Part shown: piece by piece, positions 10,928 to 21,745 of the stretch | How positions within the stretch are numbered: position 1 is the stretch's first letter | Layout: every line of letters starts with the position of its first letter | Assembly (NCBI GenBank): GCA_965644295.1 | Contig: CBFFRP010000355.1 | Span: 1-64,000, forward strand | From: Paraphysomonas bandaiensis | Taxonomy: Eukaryota > Chrysophyceae | Direction of reading: 5' to 3' | DNA length: 64,000 nt | Program-made: the position numbers and the translations under genes | Notes under the pieces: model-generated | Seen by the model: the letters and a program-made list of their open reading frames with translations, nothing else | What the model was told of the DNA's origin: nothing | The model's database searches: none

Positions 10928-12287
10928 TAAACGATCTCCCTTAGACGACTTTGTTCCTTGCCGTGTCACTCCTTTGGGTCCTATGCCAGTCTTCCTGCTA
11001 TGATATCTCCACACCCATGTCTCATCCATGTATGCAATGCAGGCACTCCCTTGTTTTTCCTTTTTAATTGCATCTGTAGAGACGCTAATGTTAATACACA
11101 CCATAACAAGTAATAAATGTTACGGTATCACAGCACATACATCATCATCGGTTTTTGTATATAAAATAACTTAATTTCTTCAACAATAACGTACCACTAT
11201 ACAACAGCATAAATCGTCGGATTTGCAGTGTTATTTTTACTGAAGTAGTGTTATACGGAATGACACCATTAACATAATCAAAGTCAAAGCACATTCGTTT
11301 TCGTAAAGCGGTGTATGACACTTTGATGTCAAATTGGTTCTCGAGATACCGATGCAGGTCCGCATATGTATGCCTTACACCATCCCGCAATTCATTCATA
11401 ATGTAGTCATGACATGAAATAAGCATCTCTTTCTGAATTTTCATGTGCTCATAAACATAGGCCTTGCTGCCTGTACCTCGAGTTGGTGCTATACTGCACG
11501 GGGTACAGTATACTTCTTGACCATTTGTGTCATACTCCTGAATGATATGTCTAACAGTCGTGTCGCTCATCTGTAATGCGTCAGCAGTAAATTTAATGGC
11601 TGCGGTGTGATTGCTTGCTCTCTTCTTCATAATAACATTAGAATAGATGCGTAAGACATTAACAACATCATCGAATGATGCCAATTGGCCCTGAGGTCGA
11701 CATAGCTCCTCCCGAATGGCAACAGCCCTGTCTCTGAAGTCACACTGAACTTCTGCTTTTTCCTCCACCACCTCAGGGTCTTCTTGGACTAATTCTTCCT
11801 CTATCCCCACTGGACGTCGCCTTGCACGTAATTCTCTTTTCTCTCTATTTTTCCTGCCCTTTTGACCGTGCATTGTATCCACTGCAGACCTCTTTCCACG
11901 GGATGATTTTCTGACAGATTTTGATCTTTTGTTAATCGCCATGTTTGAAACAAGCAGGCCCTTAAATAAAAATACCCAACGTGAGATTGTCACCAGTGAT
12001 GTTGCGATACTTACCACGAAATAAGGAGTTCGTTTGAGGTGAAATGCAAAATATATATTTTGCACGCCACCGGACCTCGAAAATTTTGGGACCACTGTGT
12101 TGGCATCATTCTAATATTGGACATAGAGTATGAATGAGATATCTTAAGCATGCAAATGGAAGCCTGTGACCTGAGTGACAGTGTCAAGTCGGTTTGGAAG
12201 GGTGTGCAGTCGTGGTGAAATTGAGAGATTTCCTGAAATATTATCAAACTCAATAACTGAAAAAAATGTAACTGTCGACCGTTTTTT

Positions 12288-12315
12288 GAGCAGTTAGTTA
12301 TGGGTGAACGAACTG
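12288..12315 (-). repeat. right terminal inverted repeat of the Tc1/mariner element
   Basis: 28 bp, the reverse complement of 7331-7358 with one mismatch; followed by the duplicated TA at 12316-12317. Confidence 0.9.
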
Positions 12316-12317
12316 TA

Positions 12318-12556
12318 GATAGATTTATTAATATCGTTTACACAAAGTTGTGATAACCAACACTAACTCATTATAATCCCTGCATAATATCCTACATATG
12401 CGAACCTCTCGTTACTGAACATATCTTGAACGATCAAACTATTTCAGTTTCTCAATATCATCACAGCATTTGTACATCACTATATTTCACTGTATTCTCG
12501 TACATTGTCTTGAAGTGACATACTGAATATACTAGAATAAGATCCATATTCTAATA
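12318..12556 (-). repeat. 5' LTR of the copia element, outer part
   Basis: 239 bp, beginning TATTAG on the minus strand at 12556. It differs from 1549-1787 at one position (GAAGTT versus AAAGTT). It should hold the retroelement promoter. Confidence 0.88.
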
Positions 12557-12560
12557 AATA

Positions 12561-13279
12561 CGACTTCCTAACACAACAAACCCAGCTTAAGAAAATACGA
12601 CAGCTAAAAGGCCTCCATGTAGTTCCATATCGCCATAACCAAATTAGTGAAAGCCGCATGGAATCCAAACACGCCCCAGGTTGTTAAGAGATACTGGACC
12701 GGTCAACTCACCGCACAAGCAGTCCTGAGACGGTTGAATAATTTAGTAAAAATCGAATTCCATATAGCTCATTAAGCCCATATATTAGCTACACTACTTA
12801 CGAATACTAGACACAACCGTTCTCATGTAATAATCAGATATTCTATATACAGGTATATAATATCACATTCTGCTTGCTCGCTGCGCATGCTTTGAGTGAT
12901 TTATGCCGAATATGAGTTCACGTTACTGGGATAATGGATAATGTGCCATACTTTCTTCATGATGCATGGCAATATAATTAGTCCTGTTTTTTCTAACCAC
13001 ACGTCTACTGCCTTGTCTTGGTTTCTCCAATCCCAGGGCATTGAGAATATAATAAAAGACTCTGGCACTGTTCTCCAAGAATAGTGTCAGCTTATATTTT
13101 ATGTTATTTCTTATATCTTAATATACTACCAGAGACGTTATTCCCGAAACATTCCGTGATGGTCACAAGATAAAAATGTACGAATGGCGTAAAGCATCTG
13201 AAGAGTTGGGACAATAGTGAGTCTCTAGCTGGATTGTCGAAATCATACGTCCACCAGTTTGTCCTTTTTAGTAGTGAAT
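12561..13279. other. intergenic, nothing recognised
   Basis: No convincing exon or repeat. Near the end, AGTAGTGAATGTCTGATTAT followed by TAGCAATAGGCG (about 13271-13302) matches a small dispersed motif also seen at about 33983 and, inverted, at 27667 and 29593. Confidence 0.45.
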
Positions 13280-13665
13280 GTCTGATTATTAGCAATAGGC
13301 GTGTAAGAGTCAGAACTAATGCTTAACTTGATAATATCCAACTAATTAACGCTACGAAAGTTGCTCGCAAGCACCAAGGTACAACCACTTTTGCTCTCTG
13401 TTCTTAAGGTGAACAACCCGGATGCTTGACTTCAGCAGGCAGTCCAATAACCCCGATGCCCTTGAGCCTTGAGGTGGTCCCATTTCCGGATGCCTACTTA
13501 TTCGTCAAGGCCAAAGACGTCACACAAGTGACACTTATATTAATAATGTCCCTTGTACCAGACAAGCATTCGGCTATGAGTAGGCAGGGAATTATCTGCT
13601 GTCTATGCATGCTGCTCACGTTAGTTTCCCGGAGAAATCTCTCAAATACTTATCCCCCAATTCAC
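13280..13665 (+). repeat. dispersed repeat R1, third copy
   Basis: Carries the R1 blocks in the same order as 1010-1445: CAAGCACCAAGGTACAACCA, CCCGGATGCTTGACTTCAGC, GACGTC, GCTATGAGTAGGC, and TTAGTTTCCCGGAGAAA followed by TACTTATCCCCC. The open frame that crosses it (13426-13872) is therefore not treated as a gene. Confidence 0.75.
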
Positions 13666-13700
13666 TACGACAAGGTTCCGTTGAATGACCTCATGTTACT

Positions 13701-14465
13701 GATGTCCTGCTGCAACTCTGCAGTCCACTTCAATGATGCTGTTTTCGCGATTATATCAACTTTATGCCATGAAAATCTCCTTCTTTATTGGTCTAAAAAT
13801 AGGGAGATTTATGCGCCCCTGAAAGCCAATGCAGACTTTGAGGTCATTCAGTGGAGAAGCGAAGGAAGATAAGCGCTACCACGCTACCACTCATAGCATA
13901 TGAAGATCTAGAGATGTCCTGCAGATCATAGAGTGAGTTATATTGACAGCTGCATTGACCCCTCTTCCCCATAACACTCATCGCTATATAGATAGGGTGG
14001 ATAGACATCCACATACACTGTGTTAAGTGGATAGTAGATATGGAATATATGAAGTAATTGTTAGGTTTGAATGTTTGTTTTGATGCTCTGTAAGCCATTA
14101 ATATATTGTGTAGTGTGAGCTGGTATCTTGAACAGTCACAGTGTGTAATAAATGGATATAAGAGCAACTAGGTTTAATACCAGTATTGACTTGGTTGAGT
14201 CTTTCATTACTTTGACTAGGTTGAATAATATTTCCCTTCAACAAGATTTCGGACTTTCTCAATACATTTGTACACAAACGATTCGAGTAGGCAAGCTAAG
14301 CGAGATTCATATCTTGTCGCCAGCTAACCAGGTAAATGAATACACACAACTGAAAACACGTTTTAATCAACAATATTTCACCACCCAGACGTCAATGTAA
14401 ACGTCAATACTCACGCATTTTGTGATACATATATCTTACCTACAGGCAAAATTCCCTCCAAAGCA
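13701..14465. other. intergenic, nothing recognised
   Basis: Short open frames on both strands have no recognisable content. The downstream region of the VOC gene lies here. Confidence 0.45.
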
Positions 14466-15218
14466 CTACGTTGGTTGAATCTTGTGATCGGTAGTTTTAA
14501 CATGCGGCGACATGAAAGCAACCCTGATAGATATATCACGCCTGTCTTTAATTACAGTCGTGATCCTCCGACCAGGTTGAATCGCTTCCCAAGGAGCTTT
14601 AGTGCAATCTTTGAGGTAGGCATGTGTTGCATCAATGTCTCGACAGGAGAATGTTAACCCAATAATACTGCTAGGTTGATCTATATTATTCGACTCTGCT
14701 TCCTCAGGAGCTAGCACTTCAATGATCGTTCTGCTCGGGCGGTAGAACATGTACACCATATTCTTCTCTTTGTTTATAACCTTCCTCCTGCATTGTATTC
14801 CTAGTTTAGCGAATTCTAGTTCTGTATTTCTCCAATTATTAGACTTGATTACAATATGATCAACTTCATAGGCCCCGTTATTGTGCGAACTCATTTGAGT
14901 ATTGTATATGTTATGATGCGGTTTTACAATAGGAATACCATCCACACTAGGTATGGAGGGATCGATATTAGCGAAATTCCAACCCCCCACACCCCTTGTC
15001 TTATCTTCAGGAGACTGTAGATGGATAGTGAGTTCATTGAGAAGAATAGAGTGGTGGGAGGGGATTGTGAAGCCGATTTGAGTCCATGTAGATGGGTGGT
15101 CATATATACATAAATAAGAGGGGTAGACTTGTTTAAGGGGGGGGGAATAGTTGCGATGTTGCAAAAAAGGAAGATAAAGGGGACGCGGTTTTAGCAGTAT
15201 TGGCAGAGAACGGGGCAT
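14466..15218 (-). CDS. VOC superfamily (glyoxalase-like) protein
   Basis: A 250-residue single-exon frame. The central GAYEVDHIVIKSNN (about residues 115-128) is the first beta strand of a glyoxalase/bleomycin-resistance/dioxygenase (VOC) fold, with a His at the usual metal position. IIEVLAPEEA (about 165-174) carries a Glu at the usual second ligand position. The second module starts at about IIGLTFSCRDID. The N-terminal GWNFANIDPSIPSVDG resembles fungal and algal glyoxalase-like proteins. The substrate cannot be told. The first 25 residues are basic and hydrophobic and could be a targeting presequence. The gene is head to head with the DUF726 gene at 16041. An alternative is that the true start lies at a later Met. 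Confidence 0.7.
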   Translation of the reverse strand: MPRSLPILLKPRPLYLPFLQHRNYSPPLKQVYPSYLCIYDHPSTWTQIGFTIPSHHSILLNELTIHLQSPEDKTRGVGGWNFANIDPSIPSVDGIPIVKPHHNIYNTQMSSHNNGAYEVDHIVIKSNNWRNTELEFAKLGIQCRRKVINKEKNMVYMFYRPSRTIIEVLAPEEAESNNIDQPSSIIGLTFSCRDIDATHAYLKDCTKAPWEAIQPGRRITTVIKDRRDISIRVAFMSPHVKTTDHKIQPT

Positions 15219-15262
15219 AGTGGGGGTGACGTACAGCGGATATTAATAATATTAAAATGAAC

Positions 15263-15850
15263 GACAACATACATACATACATACATACATACATACATAC
15301 ATACATACATACATACATACATACATACATACATACATACATACATACATACATACATACATACATACATACATACATACATACATACATACATACATAC
15401 ATACATACATACATACATACATACATACATACATACATACATACATACATACATACATACATACAGTACACATACATACATACCTACCTACCTACCTACC
15501 TACCTACCTACATACATACATACATACATACAGATATACATTACATACAGATATACATACATACTGTACATACATACATACATACATACATACATACATA
15601 CATACATACATACATACATACATACATACATACATACATACATACATACATACATACATACATACATACATACATACATACATACATACATACATACATA
15701 CATACATACATACATACATACATACATACATACATACATACATACATACATACATACATACATACATACATACATACATACATACATACATACAGACAGA
15801 CAGACAGACAGACATACATACATACATACATACACATACATACACATACT
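15263..15850. repeat. ACAT/CATA microsatellite with CCTA and CAGA variants
   Basis: Long runs of CATA at 15269-15465 and 15570-15793 are separated by short runs of CCTA, by CAGATATACATTACATACAG and by GTAC interruptions. A CAGA run follows at about 15794-15814. All six frames are open because the 4-bp unit produces no stops, so the predicted frames here are artefacts. The array occupies most of the interval between two divergent genes. Confidence 0.97.
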
Positions 15851-16040
15851 ATACTGTACATACGTAGATACAGATATATGGCAGATTTACGTGTCTAAAA
15901 AAGAATTCAAGAGGTATGAGTTGTTCTTGTCCTCGGAAGAGCTCCTGTTACAGTCACATATTTATTATCGGCTAATCTTTACCTGAGCATCTTGTATATT
16001 TTATTTGCATATTGAATAGAGTAGTTTGTTGTTAAACGAC

Positions 16041-19000
16041 ATGAATGTATTTGACAGTAAAGATATTTCCAAGAAAAAGAGCGAGAGTCGCAGGAGGGAG
16101 CTGTTCTCCCGATTGGAAGACGAAGAGCGAGTGGCGCTATATGTTTCATCTGTTAGCTCGTTTCCAGTGGACAACCATGATATTGATTGGGACGACTCTT
16201 CCGCGGATATGTCTTGGAGTAAAGCTGCTGTGGTGGCCTTGAAAAATGAAATAGCTGTCGGTGACGGATACTTTCAGGCGTACCGACATTTATATCCACG
16301 TTCATATTCAGATGAGAGTTCTAATAGGGATATTACTACTGTATTTTTTGATCTCCTTAAGAGCAACGATCTTGCTCATATTGGCACCTTAATGCGACTC
16401 TCTGTGGCACTCATTTTAAATGGCTTGTATGATGCCAGGGGTCGTGTGCTCCTTCGTAATATTCGTACGTCGTTAGGCCTTCCAACAACTGATATGATCA
16501 GCTTGGAAGCTTCCTTGTCTCGTGCGCTTCATGCCATTGAGGATAACATAACACGCCTGGCGAAGAAAGACAAATCTAAATATGTGCGATATGCGAAGAT
16601 AGGGGCAGTTAGCCTGGGTGCAGGGGCACTACTAGCAGTTACAGGTGTAGTTCAATTGTGTATTTTTGCATGGTCTCTACCTCATGTAGGTGGCTTTTAA
16701 AGTGCTCAATGCTGATATATCATGCCGTGTCGTAATGAATAAACTATTTCAGGTGGTTTGGCTGCACCTGCTGTGGCTGCTGCTTTTCTTGTCTTTGGGA
16801 GCTCTGCTGCAGTTGCCACTGCTGGTTTGACTTCAGTCACAGTCATGGCGTCCCTCTTCGGAACTGCTGGTGTTGGCCTCACGGGTTATAAAATGGTAAG
16901 TCTTCGATTTTAGTGGGCATTGTAAGCGTTAGATTTTGCTCTCTGTACGGAGAATTGCATTGGTTTATTTTGTATTATTTTGCTTGGGATTAGTAAATAT
17001 TGTTCACATGTGTCGATACCCCGATTTGTTTGTTTTCAATGTTATTTTGCTGTGTTTATGAGCAGGCCAGACGTACTAAAGGTGTGGAAGAATTTGCGTT
17101 TGAGCAGTACGGAGAAAAGGTATTTGCACCTGCAACAGTGAGGACCGCCTCGAATTGCATTTTCATATCACTGTATTCCTATGTATTAAAACTATTAATT
17201 GTTTATCAGTTATTAGTCTCAAGTTCACGTGTATTAATCCACAGGGAAAGCTTGCAGTAGTGATCATGGTGTCGGGGTGGATGTTAGATAAAGAAGACTA
17301 TAAGAAGACATTCGGAGTTGTACCTGATGAACTAACAGCTGAAGATCGTCTGAAGAGATTCTACGAGATCCATTGTCCAATGAGGTTGCAGTATTTATTA
17401 TATTAAGTGTCACGCTGTTCAATACGTGCATAATATGTAGACTTTGTAAGGCCAAAGAAGAGGCACGGACTTGGAGTGACGATTTGGACGTACTCTATGA
17501 CAATGTGAGGGCTATATGTGCTACTTTTGATTAAGTGTGGTGGAGATGATGCCTGTAGGAGGAATTTTGTAGCATTAGTGCTGTAATCGTGATTATGACA
17601 CAATTGAAATAATGTGAATAATTTGGCCTCCATTTGAACAGATGACGGAGTTGTATGGCTTGGATCCGCGACGGTCGACGAGCCTTCAATCTATTCACCC
17701 CTACTCTCCCTCTTCTTTGAACCCTTCGGTCGAGTATGAATTGCGGGATGCCCTGGCAAGCACCCTGTCTGCTGCTGAAGAAGAGGCAAAATCTCCTACA
17801 CAAGATCGCACCCATTCCAGCACTGGAGTACCAGTGGATAATATACAGGGGGACAAGAGTTGGAAATTGTCGAAAATATTTGGTGGTAAAAGCGAAAGCG
17901 CGAATAAACCTCAAAGTGTTCAAAGTAATGAAAGTTTATCTGCGTCAAAAAAAATTGATGATGCGCTTCAAAGTATGCGAAGTGGAAGTTTAAAATCTGA
18001 TCGAAGTATGGCCAATGAACACGACGGTCTGATGTGTACTGTGCCTATATAGCTGGTAACTTATTATTATAGCGCTGGTTTGCTGTGATGAGAAGATAGG
18101 TGGTGCTGACACGGAGGGAGGAGTAAGTCATGACGCTGACACACACACCGAAGATGACACAGAAAACGTTCTACAATCACAACATTGGTGAGTTCCCTGA
18201 ATGTATCAACATTGAAGCATATCGTTGTCATTTAATTTTGCTACGAGTGTATGTGAAATACAGCGCTACAGCTCATGCGCCACCTTAACGAATATCCTAT
18301 TTGAATACACAGAATGAATTAAATTGTATGACGCAGGGACTGGAATGAGTTGCCCATCTCAGCTGTATATGAATTAAACTTGCTGCGTTGGGAGACCGAT
18401 TTACAGTTGGAATTAGGCAAAAGTATAATGGGTTTGCTGAAGTCACTTCGGGATATGGCAGTACAGGTATTCAGTATTACGAATTATGTGTGTCTTTCTC
18501 ATTCTGCTATCTATGTTGTGAATTAATTTTCAGAAAGTTTTGGAAACAACCGTTTTAGCGGCTCTAGTTAGTGCGGTCATTATTCCTTACACAATTGTAC
18601 GTAGAATTCAATATTGACAAGTGCTGAGTGTGATATATTTTTGTAATTGTATTTATGGATGAGTTTTAGCTAAAACTGACAGATATGATTGATAACACCT
18701 GGACATTAGCCACTGAACGGGCGGACCAAGCTGGTATCGAATTAGCACATGTATGTGGTGCCTTGTATACAGATTTGTAGAGTTTTCTCTCTGACGTCTG
18801 ATATTTTCGATCTATGGTGTCAAATGTAATGCTCTTTCGTGGTTTACAGGCCCTTCTGAGCCGCCCGCAAGGCAGTCGATCAGTTACTCTAGTGGGCCAT
18901 TCCATGGGGGCCAGATTAATTTTCAGTTGCCTGCAGGTACAGTTTTATATGCTATAATGTAGTGTGTTGTTCTATGATTACACTGGAGTAAGACGGCCAT

Positions 19001-20117
19001 GATCATATATACTGTAGGAACTGGCAAGGTGTAAATCGAAGAGTGAGGAACCAATAGAAGATCCACCTGGTACAAATGAGCGAGGGGTGTTGGCGTCTGG
19101 ACTTTCTTCTGTGATGCGCTCAGTACGAGGAAAACAAGAAGGCGAATCTGACACCCACAATGGCCCACCAGGAACCAGTATACCACAAGACCACCACCCT
19201 CATTCGTGTTCTTCAGACCACACAATTTTAAGCGATTTCAAGAATGAAGATGATGCTGTGGCTTCTGTTCCCAATGGTCCACGTAACATATTTGTGTCAA
19301 AGGTGTCTTCACATGATGCTGAGCAGTGGGATAATGAGGCAGAAATGCGAGCGACGTATGCTTTTGCTGATAATATCGTGCAAGATGTGGTCATGCTGGG
19401 TACCCCAGTGGGTGTTGACGTAAGTAGTTGCGTCTTTGTACACATGCGCAAGTGTTTTCCAGCGTGTATATTTTCATTAGGAGATGTTGTCCTTTTATCC
19501 TCACGTATATATAGACTGAAGCTTGGGAGCGTGCGAGATCGGTCGTGAGTGGAAGATTAATAAATGGATATTCTGCGAATGACAACGTGCTTGCATTGAT
19601 CTACAGGTGGACAGCGTGTTGCATGCTGTAGACTAATACAGTTACAATATATTCCTCACACTATCTACACATTCTTTGTCATATTTTTTATTCAATTGCT
19701 GAATACTAATTCGTGGATGCGCAATGCTAGATATGAAAAGTGGGCAGTGAAAGTAGCGGGGTTACGCAAGAGTACGTAGTTTCTTTTGTGTGTGTTCGGT
19801 GTTACTCATGTTGTTTGACAACCTCTTTCGGCAGTAAACGTTCAAGGAGTTGAAAACATGGATTTTAGTGCTCTTGTAAAAAAGGTATTATTAAATATAT
19901 GTGTTGTGTAGCAGTTGTTGGTACCATTGGTGACATGATTGTATTATATGGACAGCACACAGATTATTGTCTTTACATGAAAGAAATCCTGACTGCCATA
20001 GATCTCACTGAGACAATGCACGCTGACTTGTACGCGGACCTTTCGAGCCCTGATTTCGATGCCATTGCCGAATCTCATGAGGGTATTATCGATTCGAAGT
20101 TAGAAGAGGAGTCGTAA
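16041..20117 (+). CDS. TMCO4/DUF726 family alpha/beta hydrolase, 16 exons
   Basis: Proposed exons: 16041-16644, 16753-16895, 17066-17119, 17245-17384, 17441-17504, 17642-18026 (or 18035), 18073-18187, 18337-18466, 18534-18596, 18670-18750, 18850-18936, 19018-19419, 19515-19606, 19731-19771, 19835-19884, 19956-20117. The protein is about 870 residues. Membrane segments lie at about 190-245 (TGGLAAPAVAAAF then SLFGTAGVGLTGYKM), the hallmark of this family. The hydrolase part has the nucleophile elbow VGHSMGAR (exon 11), LGTPVG (exon 12), GRLINGYSANDNVL (exon 13) with the catalytic Asp, and NVQGVEN/HTDYC (exons 15-16) with the likely catalytic His. Exons 6 and 12 contain low-complexity linkers of uncertain length. 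The family is a membrane-associated putative lipase; its substrate is not established. The exact 3' end of exon 6 is ambiguous. Confidence 0.88.
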
Positions 20118-20559
20118 ATCCGTTTTGGTGCGGCGGATCCTCAGAATAAGCTGAGGATGGTATCAACTTAAATTTTCTAGAGGATGGTATACTTTACAGC
20201 CGATATGTGGATAAAACAGGCCTTATATTTAAGAAATAAGCATTTTTAGATGCTGTCATTGCATACATATTTGCATATTGTAAAGACGACAAACCATTTC
20301 GAAAGAATAGTGTATAGCTATGTGTAGCAAAAAATGGATGATTTATGAAGCAATTATGGTACAGGGATAAGGATGAAGTAATTGTGGTACAACTTGAATG
20401 GTAGATGTCGCATGTTACAATCCATTCTTCCTTCCTCATGTTGCATCTCGGTAGTACGAGTATAAACGCCACTATTCATCCTCAATTAGTTAGCTATTTC
20501 TCGTCCTCTGAGTGGTAGCTACGTCACTACCCATCATGCTCTCTATAATGCAGTAACAA
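20118..20559. other. downstream region, nothing recognised
   Basis: The 3' flank of the DUF726 gene. Short open frames on the minus strand are not convincing. Confidence 0.45.
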
Positions 20560-20790
20560 GTTTCTCCACCCAGGTCTCATCTCTACCTAATACTTTCTTC
20601 GCTCTGCCCACTCATAGCCGAATGCTTGTCTGGTACAAGGGACATTATTAATACTGTATAAGTGTCACGTGTCACTTGTGTAGACGCCTTTGGGCCTTGA
20701 CGAATGAACAGGCATCCGGAAATGGGCCCACCTCAAGGCTCAAGGGCATCGGGGTTATTGCACTGTCTGATGAAGTCAAGCATCCGGGTT
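20560..20790 (-). repeat. dispersed repeat R1, left half of a split copy
   Basis: R1 blocks in the orientation of 690-945 (GCCGAATGCTTGTCTGGTAC, GACGAATGAACAGGCATCCG, GTCAAGCATCCGGGTT). The copy is broken off exactly at 20790 and resumes at 27531 with TTGTTCACCTTAA, which shows that the 6.7 kb in between is an insertion. Confidence 0.8.
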
Positions 20791-20809
20791 CATCGGTGGA
20801 CCTCAGCAA

Positions 20810-21530
20810 AAGTACCTATAGGTAGGTACCTATAGGAGACCTATAGGTACTTTATTAATTAAATCTCCTAGTACCTATTAGGAACTTGTCTAGTACCTAT
20901 AGGTACATTTTAGCTCAATAGGTAGTACCTATACCAGCTTCAGATAGGACCACCTATAGGTGGCAAGACCAGCTATAGGTGGGTCCTATTTCTTGGTACC
21001 TAATAATTGCATTAGGAACCCCTATTAGGCACTACCTTTTTGACCTATAGGTACTAAGCAAGTTCCTAATAATGACCTATAGGTACAAACAAGTACCTAA
21101 TACGGACCTATAGGTACGACCTATACGTGTCCTATAGGTACTTAATAATTTCCTAATAGGTACTTATCGGTACCTATAGGTACTACCTAGTATTGACATT
21201 GCTACCTATAGGTAGTAGTACCTATAGGTAGCAAGATCAGCTATAGGTGGGTCCTATTTCTTGGTACCTAACAATCGAATTAGGAACCCCTATTAGGTAT
21301 TAATTTTGACCTATAGGTACTACCTAGATAGCTAACATATACCTATAGGTGTAGTACCTATAGGTGGCAAGACTAGCTATAGGTGGATCCTATTTATTGG
21401 TACCTAATAATCGTATTAGAAACCCCTATTAGGCACTACCTTTTTGACCTATAGGTACTACCTAGTTAGGTAACACACACCTATAGTTGTAGAACCTACT
21501 AAATACCCTGCCACCTATAGGTACGATGCA
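20810..21530. repeat. left array of the palindrome ACCTATAGGT
   Basis: By eye about 15 exact copies of the 10-bp perfect palindrome, often within GTACCTATAGGTAC, plus many one-base variants (CCTATTAGG, CCTAATAGG, AGCTATAGGTGG). A longer unit beginning GCTATAGGTGGGTCCTATTT recurs three times, the last copy changed in a few bases. These are candidate transposase-binding sites. Confidence 0.93.
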
Positions 21531-21745
21531 GCCCAGCCTACAAACCACACACTGCTCATAAAACGCTATACAACATTAGTATCGTTTATAGAGAAGAGTA
21601 CTAGACAAATCAAATCAGCATACACACTCGAAAGAACAGAAAACACACACTCGAAAGCGATATATGAATAAAATCGATAATAAAAAATAGCCAGCTTGAA
21701 AACTGACTATGCCTAACATCGGAGGAAATGGTTAATACACATACC

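Larger units (their letters stand above)
7491..11942 (-). pseudogene. Tc1/mariner-type DDE transposase, split and decayed
   Basis: The likely start is the ATG at 11942. The N-terminal part is lysine/arginine-rich, followed by helix-turn-helix-like sequence (about 11640-11250) including an ADLHRYLE block typical of these transposases. The first catalytic Asp lies in YMDETW (about 11028). The reading is then interrupted by the insert at about 8441-10927 and resumes around 8430 with SGDYHTAMN. The second Asp is in VLDNAPYH (about 8210) and the catalytic acidic residue is in NFQPIELYW (about 7890). At least one frame change occurs at about 7960. The enzyme would cut and paste the element at TA; this copy cannot encode an unbroken protein. 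Confidence 0.85.
7331..12315. mobile_element. Tc1/mariner (IS630-type) DNA transposon inserted in the LTR
   Basis: A 4,985-bp element bounded by 28-bp terminal inverted repeats (7331-7358 and 12288-12315, one mismatch) that begin CAGTTCGTTC. TA is duplicated at 7329-7330 and 12316-12317. The uninterrupted site is visible in the other LTR around 1547 (AAGACTAGATAG). TA duplication, CAGT termini and a D...D...E transposase with LVLDNAPYH place it in the IS630/Tc1/mariner superfamily. At about 5 kb it is longer than a simple Tc1, partly because of the 2.5 kb internal insert. Confidence 0.92.
1494..12556 (-). mobile_element. Ty1/copia-type LTR retrotransposon, interrupted by a Tc1/mariner element
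   Basis: Two 294-bp LTRs in the same orientation bound the element. The 3' LTR is 1494-1787. The 5' LTR is 12318-12556 plus 7276-7330, split by the insertion at 7331-12315. I find a single difference between the two LTRs by eye. Directly inside the 5' LTR is a primer-binding-site-like sequence, TGGTAGCGAGC on the minus strand (ends at 7275), similar to the 3' end complement of initiator tRNA-Met. A polypurine tract GAGTGGGAG precedes the 3' LTR. AATA flanks both ends (1490-1493 and 12557-12560) as a probable target duplication. Gene order is gag, then integrase, RT and RNase H, which is the copia order. Without the insertion the element is about 6.1 kb. Confidence 0.9.

Noticed and set aside
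13426-13872. 148-codon plus-strand frame
   Set aside because: It overlaps a copy of the R1 dispersed repeat and has no recognisable content.
15133-15898. Long open frames on both strands across the CATA repeat (Tyr-Ile-His-Thr and Met-Tyr-Val-Cys patterns)
   Set aside because: A 4-bp repeat without stop codons opens all frames; there is no evidence of translation or of a flanking exon.
20810-21530. Array of transcription-factor sites regulating the DUF726 gene
   Set aside because: The array starts exactly at the transposon boundary and is mirrored at the other end, so it belongs to the element.
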